Assembly (NCBI GenBank): GCA_948465625.1
Contig: CAOJXM010000052.1
Span: forward strand, 1 to 7,230
Source: an uncultured Clostridium sp.
GTDB lineage: Bacteria > Bacillota > Clostridia > TANB77 > CAG-508
Reading direction: 5' to 3'
DNA: 7,230 bases
Shown: in pieces, positions 1 to 5,319 of the stretch
Position numbering within the stretch: the first letter of the stretch is position 1
How the letters are laid out: each line of letters begins with the position of its first letter
Notes under the pieces: model-generated
Told to the model about the DNA's origin: nothing
What the model saw: the letters and a program-made list of their open reading frames with translations, nothing else
Databases searched by the model: none
Made by a program: the position numbers and the translations under genes

Positions 1-222
1 AGAAAAATATGCAACCTTTTTTCCAGTAACTCCTTTCACATTTACCACAAATATTCTGCGATTCGTAAAAATAACTTGATCTCTTATTGTTTGGAACGCA
101 AAAATAATATTTTCATCATTCATCATTAAATTGCTAACCTCTGGACGCACCTCTTTTACATCAATTGCTTTAAGATTCATAAAATTGGAATCCAAATTAA
201 TTCCTGTTGATATGTTTGCCAT
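1..222 (-). CDS. Bacterial PH-domain protein (bPH_1 type), C-terminus cut by window edge
   Basis: Seventy-four codons are visible from an ATG at 222 to the left edge; the rest lies outside. The stretch with FQTIRDQVIFTNRRIF followed by VKGVTGKKVAYFS matches what I know of the small bacterial pleckstrin-homology-like family bPH_1 (usually about 125 residues, pattern IRD-x-FTN-R and GVTGKK). No signal peptide or membrane segment is seen in the visible part, so a cytoplasmic protein is likely. The biochemical role of this family is not established and I assign none. The start is supported by AAGGGGG eight bases upstream (231-237) and by a near-consensus promoter at 246-274. The gene is therefore probably its own transcription unit, separated from the upstream acetyltransferase gene by a hairpin terminator. 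Family assignment comes from recalled motifs, not a search. Confidence 0.85.
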   Translation of the reverse strand, partial: MANISTGINLDSNFMNLKAIDVKEVRPEVSNLMMNDENIIFAFQTIRDQVIFTNRRIFVVNVKGVTGKKVAYFS

Positions 223-245
223 TATAAATTCCCCCTTACATAATC

Positions 246-274
246 ATTTTAACAAATTGCACTTACTTTGTAAA
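246..274 (-). promoter_or_regulatory. Sigma-A-type promoter for the PH-domain gene
   Basis: On the minus strand a -35 box TTTACA (274-269) and a -10 box TAAAAT (251-246) are separated by exactly 17 bases. Each box matches the sigma-70/sigma-A consensus at five of six positions. The -10 box ends 23 bases before the ATG at 222, leaving room for a short leader with the AAGGGGG ribosome binding site. No operator-like palindrome is evident in the spacer. Confidence 0.75.
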
Positions 275-362
275 GACTTTTTTGCAATTCTAAAGCAAGA
301 AAAATGCTGACATTTGTATTCCTACGCCTGTCAGCAAATATTACTATTCTTTTTAGTTTCAT
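249..362 (-). CDS. Possible 37-codon open frame or gene remnant
   Basis: An ATG at 362 opens a 37-residue frame ending in TAA at 251-249. It begins MKLKRIVIFAD and continues as an amphipathic stretch (SIFLALELQKSLYKVSAIC at its end). The layout resembles a beta-alpha-beta start of a Rossmann-like enzyme, so it may be the 5' scrap of a lost gene. GAGGG (370-366) lies only three bases before the ATG, closer than usual. The frame overlaps both the hairpin at 305-336 and the PH-gene promoter, which argues against a conserved gene. A weak promoter-like pair, TTGAAA and TATTAT with a 19-base spacer, lies upstream. I do not recognise the product, and chance is a real alternative. Confidence 0.2.
   Translation of the reverse strand: MKLKRIVIFADRRRNTNVSIFLALELQKSLYKVSAIC
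300..336 (-). terminator. Hairpin with U-run, probable rho-independent terminator
   Basis: Perfect eight-base arms TGCTGACA (305-312) and TGTCAGCA (329-336) enclose a 16-base loop. Read on the minus strand, the hairpin is followed directly by five U (304-300) and then C. It lies 78 bases downstream of the acetyltransferase stop and upstream of the PH-gene promoter, which is where a unit boundary is expected. The large loop and four GC pairs make it moderate in strength. Confidence 0.6.
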
Positions 363-414
363 TTTCCCTCAAAAAAAATATAATATGAATGTTATAAAAC
401 TCCATTTCAAAATT

Positions 415-974
415 TTATATATTTTTATTTCTAATACAATCTTCATTAAATTCTTCGCTTAAAATGTCCATTTCAATAGTATCACAATATTTCCCATTCA
501 CAAATCTACATTTTCTTCTTCTTCCATATTCTTTAAATCCACATTTTTTATAACATTTTAAAGCTCTCTCGTTAAACTCCATTAAATCTAATTTTACATT
601 TTTTAAATTCAAATATTTAAAACCATATTCAAGTACTAATTTTATAGCTTCTGTACCATAACCTTTACCTCTAAAATCTTTATCTCCTATAAAAATTCCA
701 AGTGTAGCACATCGATTAATATGATTTATATCTTCTAATGAAACAGTTCCTATCATTTTATCGTCATCCATTGTTACAATTACAAAACTTGCTTCAGTAT
801 AGCTATTTTCTTCTAGATATTTTTTTCTTCATCTAATGTTATAAGTATTCCACTTCTTCCTAAATAATCTGTTGTTTCAAAATCATTTAACCATTTCGTA
901 AATATTTCTACATCTTCACTATTTCTTGGAGATAAATATAATCTATCTCCTATTAATTTTTTAAAATATTTCAT
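415..974 (-). pseudogene. GNAT-family N-acetyltransferase (RimJ/RimL/SpeG-like), frame broken in an A7 run
   Basis: Two overlapping pieces join into one acetyltransferase of 186 residues, the normal family size, if one A is added to the run of seven A at 826-820. Without it, frame 1 (ATG at 974) stops at TAG 815-813 after the residues TLDEEKNI. With it, the protein runs on as KKYLEENSYTEASFVIVT. In the restored protein the acetyl-CoA-binding motif A is RGKGYG at residues 102-107, followed by an amphipathic helix, and the NERALKCYKKCGF segment is typical of the fold. The family moves an acetyl group from acetyl-CoA to an amine; the substrate cannot be read here. AGAGGA lies 13 bases before the ATG, rather far. 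No own promoter is clear, and the secA terminator sits just upstream. The break may be a base-calling error, a true mutation, phase variation, or a slippery site (A AAA AAT in frame). Confidence 0.85.
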
Positions 975-997
975 ATAAATATCACTTTCCTCTTTAT

Positions 998-1036
998 AAA
1001 AATAAGTCCTACAAAGAAAACTCCTCTGCAAGACTT
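998..1036 (-). terminator. secA rho-independent terminator, strand-specific hairpin
   Basis: The 15-base arms 1036-1022 and 1018-1004 enclose a 3-base loop. As minus-strand RNA every position pairs: eleven Watson-Crick pairs and four G-U wobbles. A UUUUU run follows (1002-998) after one A. The same four positions would be A-C mismatches in plus-strand RNA, so the structure works in one direction only. It starts ten bases after the secA stop codon and ends the secA transcript, leaving only 29 bases before the acetyltransferase start. Confidence 0.8.
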
Positions 1037-1045
1037 TTAAACTTA

Positions 1046-3772
1046 CTATTCTTTTCCACAACAATTCTTATACTTCTTACCGCTTCCACAAGGGCACATA
1101 TCATTTCTTCCTACCTTTGGTCCGTCATTTACTACGGTAACTTGTACTCTTTTTTGTCCATCTACATCATTAATATTTTCCAAAGAAGCATTCGTAATCC
1201 TTGCAGTTTCAGTTCTTCTTATCTCTTTTTGTTTATGAATATTAGATAAAATCTTTACCACATCATTCTTAATCTCATAAATCATAGCATCAAACATATC
1301 AGTTCCCTCTATTCTGTATTGAACAACAGGGTCCTTTTGTCCATAAGCACGAAGACCAATACCATCTTTTAATTCATCCATTGCATCAATTTGGTCCATC
1401 CATTTTTGGTCAACTACTTTTAGCATTACTACTCTTTCTAGTTCACGCATTTCATCTGCACCAATTTCTTGCTCCTTCTCCTCATACTTTTGCACAGCCT
1501 TTTCTTGTAATTCTTCTACAATCTCTGCTTGATTTAATTCCTCTTTATTTAATGCTTCTAAAGTTTCAATCGCAAATGTATTTTTAATCTCTTCTCTTAA
1601 AGCTTCTTTACTCACATTATCATCTTGTGCAAAATACATTGTTACAGTATCTGTTGCTACTGTCTGAATCATATTCAATATATTCTCTTTTAAATTTTCG
1701 CCATCTAGTACTTTTCTTCTTTCTTTGTAAATAATCTCTCTTTGTGTATTCATAACATCATCATATTGTAATACATGTTTTCGAATACTAAAGTTCTTTC
1801 CTTCCACTCTTTTTTGTGCTCTTTCTACTGTATTTGATATTATCTTTGACTCAATTGGCATATTTTCCTCTGCACCTAAAGTATTATATGCTTTTGTTAT
1901 CATGTCCCCACCAAATATCTTCATTAAGTCATCATCTAATCCAATATAGAACTTAGATTCTCCTATATCACCTTGACGACCACTACGTCCACGTAACTGA
2001 TTATCAATTCTTCTTGATTCATGTCTTTCGGTACCAATAATTTTCAATCCGCCAACCGCAATTACTTTTTCTTTTTCTGCTTGAATTTCTTCATCAAATT
2101 TTGCTTCTAATTCTCTAAACTTCTTTCTTGCTTCTAAAATTGCAGTATCTTCTGTCTCATTAAATGCCATTGCTTCTTCAATTTGCTCATCTGTATAACG
2201 TTGTCTTCTCATTTCTTGTTTTGCTAAAAACTCACTATTTCCACCAAGCATAATATCAGTTCCACGTCCTGCCATATTCGTAGCAATGGTTACTGCCCCA
2301 AATTTACCTGCTTGTGCTATAATTTCTGCTTCTTTTTCGTGATATCTAGCATTTAATACTTCATGCTTAATTCCTTCTTGTTTTAATATCTTACTTAATT
2401 TTTCTGATTTCTCAATTGAAACCGTACCTACTAAAACTGGTTGCCCCTTTTGATTACTTTCTTTTACACTCTCTACAATTGCTTTAAATTTTGCTCTTTC
2501 ATTTTTGTAAATTACATCATTTTGGTCTTTTCGAATCATAGGCTTATTCGTTGGAATCGAAATAACATCTAAGTTATAGATTTCTCTAAACTCTGCTTCT
2601 TCTGTCATAGCTGTACCAGTCATACCAGATAATTTTTCATACATTCTAAAGTAATTTTGGAAGGTAATGGTTGCAAGTGTTTTGGATTCATCTGCAATTT
2701 TTACTCCTTCTTTTGCTTCAATTGCTTGATGTAATCCATTATTATATCTTCTACCATACATAATTCTTCCTGTAAATTCATCTACAATTAAAACTTCTCC
2801 TTCTTTTACGATGTAATCAATATCGTTTTTCATAATTCCATGCGCACGTAGAGCTTGGTTTACATGGTGTACAATGTCAGAGTTATCTAAATCGTTATAG
2901 TTTTCTACACGGAAAAATTCTTCTGCTTTTTGAATTCCTTTTTGGGTTAAAGAAGCAGACTTTGCTTTTAAATCTACAATATAATCATATTTTTCATTCT
3001 CTTCTTCTTGTTCTACATCTTTTATATCTTCTTCTACAATTACTTTTGGTGTTAATCTTTTTACAAAATCATTTGCTTTTTTGTACAAATCAGATGAAAC
3101 ATTGGCATTTCCAGATATAATTAAAGGAGTACGTGCTTCATCAATTAAAATACTATCAATTTCGTCCACAATAGCATAATTTAATTCTCTTTGAACTGCT
3201 TGCTCTTTATAAATTACCATATTATCTCTTAAATAATCAAATCCAAATTCGTTGTTAGTACCATAAGTTACATCACAAGCATAGGCAACTCTTTTGGTAT
3301 CTGGTTGCATTCCAGCAATAGCAAGTCCTACACTTAATCCTAAAAATTTATATAGTTTTCCCATCCACTCACTATCTCTTTTTGCCAAATAGTCGTTTAC
3401 TGTAATAACATGAACTCCTTTTCCTGTTAAGGCATTTAAGTATACTGGTAAAGTTGCCACCAATGTTTTACCTTCACCTGTTTTCATTTCTGCAATTCTT
3501 CCTTGATGTAAGATAATTCCACCAATTAATTGCACATCAAAATGTCGCATTCCCAATACTCTTTTTGATGCTTCTCTTACCACTGCAAAAGCTTCTGGTA
3601 AAATATCATCTAAGTTTTTACCTTGTGTTAATTGCTCCTTAAAATATTCTGTTTTTGCCTTTAATTGCTCATCTGATAATTTTGAGATTTCTTCTTCTAA
3701 CTCATTGATTTTATTTACAATTGGCATAATTCTTTTTACTTCTTTTTCGCTATATGTTTTAAATAGTCCCAT
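1046..3772 (-). CDS. secA: SecA, preprotein translocase ATPase
   Basis: SecA is the motor that pushes unfolded preproteins through the SecYEG channel at the cytoplasmic face of the membrane, driven by ATP. The 908-residue protein is complete and in the range of clostridial SecA. NBD1 carries Walker A MKTGEGKT (96-103) and the DEID Walker B (203-206) followed by DEARTPLIISG. The preprotein cross-linking region follows, then DEFTGR (331-336). NBD2 has MAGRGTDI (500-507) and the QLRGRSGRQGD arginine-finger segment (592-602). Between them, residues about 511-567 form a Glu/Lys-rich variable insert absent from the short B. subtilis form. The tail ends in the SEC-C zinc site with C893, C895, C904 and C905, the known contact for SecB and phospholipids in relatives. 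I chose the second of two in-frame ATGs (3772, not 3778) because AGGAGG lies eight bases before it and only two before the first. It has its own promoter and terminator, so it is probably monocistronic. The usual Bacillota downstream neighbour prfB is absent. Confidence 0.98.
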   Translation of the reverse strand: MGLFKTYSEKEVKRIMPIVNKINELEEEISKLSDEQLKAKTEYFKEQLTQGKNLDDILPEAFAVVREASKRVLGMRHFDVQLIGGIILHQGRIAEMKTGEGKTLVATLPVYLNALTGKGVHVITVNDYLAKRDSEWMGKLYKFLGLSVGLAIAGMQPDTKRVAYACDVTYGTNNEFGFDYLRDNMVIYKEQAVQRELNYAIVDEIDSILIDEARTPLIISGNANVSSDLYKKANDFVKRLTPKVIVEEDIKDVEQEEENEKYDYIVDLKAKSASLTQKGIQKAEEFFRVENYNDLDNSDIVHHVNQALRAHGIMKNDIDYIVKEGEVLIVDEFTGRIMYGRRYNNGLHQAIEAKEGVKIADESKTLATITFQNYFRMYEKLSGMTGTAMTEEAEFREIYNLDVISIPTNKPMIRKDQNDVIYKNERAKFKAIVESVKESNQKGQPVLVGTVSIEKSEKLSKILKQEGIKHEVLNARYHEKEAEIIAQAGKFGAVTIATNMAGRGTDIMLGGNSEFLAKQEMRRQRYTDEQIEEAMAFNETEDTAILEARKKFRELEAKFDEEIQAEKEKVIAVGGLKIIGTERHESRRIDNQLRGRSGRQGDIGESKFYIGLDDDLMKIFGGDMITKAYNTLGAEENMPIESKIISNTVERAQKRVEGKNFSIRKHVLQYDDVMNTQREIIYKERRKVLDGENLKENILNMIQTVATDTVTMYFAQDDNVSKEALREEIKNTFAIETLEALNKEELNQAEIVEELQEKAVQKYEEKEQEIGADEMRELERVVMLKVVDQKWMDQIDAMDELKDGIGLRAYGQKDPVVQYRIEGTDMFDAMIYEIKNDVVKILSNIHKQKEIRRTETARITNASLENINDVDGQKRVQVTVVNDGPKVGRNDMCPCGSGKKYKNCCGKE

Positions 3773-3780
3773 TTCCATTG

Positions 3781-3786
3781 CCTCCT
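3781..3786 (-). promoter_or_regulatory. secA ribosome binding site that decides the start
   Basis: A perfect AGGAGG on the minus strand lies eight bases before the ATG at 3772 and only two before an in-frame ATG at 3778. Two bases is too close for initiation, so the protein should begin MGLFKTYSEKE, which is also how SecA proteins commonly begin. Confidence 0.85.
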
Positions 3787-3798
3787 CTATTTTATTCC

Positions 3799-3810
3799 TA
3801 TAGTACTATA
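3799..3810. repeat. 12-base perfect palindrome over the secA -10 region
   Basis: TATAGTACTATA at 3799-3810 is its own reverse complement. Its right half on the plus strand is the -10 box of the secA promoter, and its other half covers the likely start site of transcription. It could be an operator half-site pair for a dimeric repressor. In DNA this rich in A and T it could also arise by chance from the -10 sequence itself. No known regulator is matched. Confidence 0.4.
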
Positions 3811-3833
3811 TCACTATTTCTATCTTTTATCAA
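3805..3833 (-). promoter_or_regulatory. Sigma-A-type promoter of secA
   Basis: On the minus strand TTGATA (3833-3828) and TATAGT (3810-3805) are spaced by exactly 17 bases, each matching the consensus at five of six positions. The start site would fall near 3798, giving a leader of about 25 bases. That is too short for a SecM-like upstream arrest peptide or a riboswitch. It indicates that secA is transcribed separately from priA-def-fmt, although no clear terminator follows fmt and read-through is possible. Confidence 0.75.
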
Positions 3834-3857
3834 TAAATTTTTCAATTTTATTTGACT

Positions 3858-4805
3858 TTAACAAAAACTTGCATTTTCTTCTAGTTGATTCCCTCTTAAA
3901 AAATCAGCTACTTGCATTCTTTTTGCATTTTCTCCTTGTACTTCCACTGCACGAATGGCTCCATCTACTGTTTGAATGACCAATCCTTGTTTTGGGTCTG
4001 CTAATAAAATGGTTCCTGGCTTTTGTTTTTCTTCTCCTGCTACTAAGCTTGCTTTTTCTACCTTCCACAATTTTATTTTCTTTCCTTCGTAAAAAGTATA
4101 GGCTCCCATAATTGGGTTTAATCCTCTTACTAAATGATAGATTTTTTCTGTTGTCATAGTCTCCCAATCGATTTTCGCCATTTCTTTTGTTAACATAGGA
4201 GCAATGGTATAGTTTATATCTTGTTTTTCTCTTGGTGCTATTCCTTTTTCTATTTGCTCTACTGTTTTTACCAATACGCTAGCTCCCACTTTAGCCAATC
4301 TATCCCACAATTCTCCTGTTGTTTCCTCTTCTTTTATTTCCACTTCTTCTTTTAAAATAATGTCTCCTGCATCCATTTCTTCGTTCATATAAATGGTAGT
4401 AACCCCTGTTACTTTATCTCCATTTAAAATGGCCCATTGGATAGGTGCAGCACCTCGATATTGTGGTAAAAGTGAACCATGAAGATTGATACAACCATAT
4501 TGTGGTATGTCTAATATTTCTTTTGGTAGTATCTTTCCATAGGCTACAACACAAATGATTTCTGGTTTTAATTCTTTTATGGTTTGCACAAATTCTTCAT
4601 TATTTCTTACCTTTTCTGGTTGATAAACAGGCAAATTCTTCTCTAACGCATATTCTTTTACCAAAGAGGCTACCATTTTCATACCACGTCCCTTTGGTCG
4701 ATCAGGATTGGTTACTACTCCCACAATCTCATGATTTGCTTCGTAAAGAGCTTTTAACGAATCCCTTGCAAAATCTGGGGTTCCCATAAATACCATTCTA
4801 GCCAT
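3858..4805 (-). CDS. fmt: Methionyl-tRNA formyltransferase
   Basis: Fmt transfers a formyl group from 10-formyltetrahydrofolate to the methionine on initiator tRNA, which allows bacterial translation initiation with fMet. The 315-residue length matches the family (about 310-317). The N-terminal Rossmann-type formyltransferase domain opens with MVFMGTPDFA and carries the RPKGRGMKM loop (37-44) that in relatives contacts the tRNA acceptor end. The catalytic triad is visible: N107 and H109 in INLHGSLLPQYRGAAPIQWA and D145 in EMDAGD. The smaller C-terminal tRNA-binding domain begins near residue 205. GAGGA lies five bases before the ATG. The start is 18 bases after the def stop, so the two genes are surely co-transcribed. 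In many Bacillota the next gene would be rsmB; here it is secA with a separate promoter. No anomaly is seen in the protein. Confidence 0.97.
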   Translation of the reverse strand: MARMVFMGTPDFARDSLKALYEANHEIVGVVTNPDRPKGRGMKMVASLVKEYALEKNLPVYQPEKVRNNEEFVQTIKELKPEIICVVAYGKILPKEILDIPQYGCINLHGSLLPQYRGAAPIQWAILNGDKVTGVTTIYMNEEMDAGDIILKEEVEIKEEETTGELWDRLAKVGASVLVKTVEQIEKGIAPREKQDINYTIAPMLTKEMAKIDWETMTTEKIYHLVRGLNPIMGAYTFYEGKKIKLWKVEKASLVAGEEKQKPGTILLADPKQGLVIQTVDGAIRAVEVQGENAKRMQVADFLRGNQLEENASFC

Positions 4806-4823
4806 AGCTTTCCTCGCTTTCTT

Positions 4824-5303
4824 CTAATTATTTTCTGGTGTTACATACTCCATTGTACCAGGAAGCATTTTTTCTACAAATACTTCTCCATTTAAGTGGT
4901 CAATTTCATGTGCCAAAGCTTGTGCTAATAAATCTTTTCCTTTTACTTTAATTTTCTTACCACTCGCATCCAATCCCTCTACTTCTACTTCTTTTGGGCG
5001 CACTACTTTAGCATACTTATTGGGAAAACTCAAACAACCTTCTTCTACGGTTTGTTCTCCTTTTTGTTTTAAAATTACAGGGTTAATTAGTATAATGGGT
5101 GGATTTTCATCATACAAATCAATGGTAATCACTCTTTTTAATACCCCCACTTGTACAGCTGCTAAACCAACTCCATTATACTTATGCATGGTTTCTAGCA
5201 TATCTTCAATTAACTCCTTTATTTTCTCATCAATTACCTCAACTGGTTTCGAAACTTTCTTTAAAATCTCGTCTCCTTCTTCTCGTATGGTTCGTATTGC
5301 CAC
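4824..5303 (-). CDS. def: Peptide deformylase
   Basis: Def removes the formyl group from the N-terminal methionine of new proteins as they leave the ribosome, undoing the work of the next gene, fmt. All three family motifs are present in 159 residues: GVGLAAVQVG (44-53, with Q51), EGCLSFP (88-94, metal ligand C90), and HEIDHLNG (132-139, ligands H132 and H136, catalytic E133). This short version without long insertions looks like the type 1 kind. The start codon is GTG at 5303, supported by AAGGGAGGAG at 5318-5309 with five bases of spacing; no in-frame ATG lies nearby upstream. The gene starts 16 bases after the priA stop, in the priA-def-fmt order common in Bacillota. Translation coupled to the end of priA is possible. 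Confidence 0.97.
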   Translation of the reverse strand: MAIRTIREEGDEILKKVSKPVEVIDEKIKELIEDMLETMHKYNGVGLAAVQVGVLKRVITIDLYDENPPIILINPVILKQKGEQTVEEGCLSFPNKYAKVVRPKEVEVEGLDASGKKIKVKGKDLLAQALAHEIDHLNGEVFVEKMLPGTMEYVTPENN

Positions 5304-5319
5304 TTTTACTCCTCCCTTA

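Noticed and set aside
371..410. Run of eight T on the minus strand after the acetyltransferase stop, as a possible terminator
   Set aside because: Only a four-base stem can be formed upstream and it is not adjacent to the T-run; the hairpin at 305-336 is the better candidate.
975..1064. N-terminal extension of the acetyltransferase frame up to a TTG at 1064
   Set aside because: The extra 30 residues overlap the secA stop and the terminator hairpin. The family start pattern begins at MKYFKKLIGDRLYL, at the ATG at 974.
1381..1587. Plus-strand 68-codon open frame
   Set aside because: It lies wholly inside secA on the opposite strand, has no recognisable domain, and its composition is what the complement of Glu/Lys-rich codons gives.
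3831..3860. AT-only inverted repeat just after the fmt stop
   Set aside because: The arms AATAAA and TTTATT contain no GC pair and have no following U-run, so it is too weak to call a terminator.
3904..4167. Minus-strand 87-codon open frame
   Set aside because: It is a frame shadow within fmt, rich in Arg, Lys and Ser and without any domain pattern, while the fmt frame is continuous.
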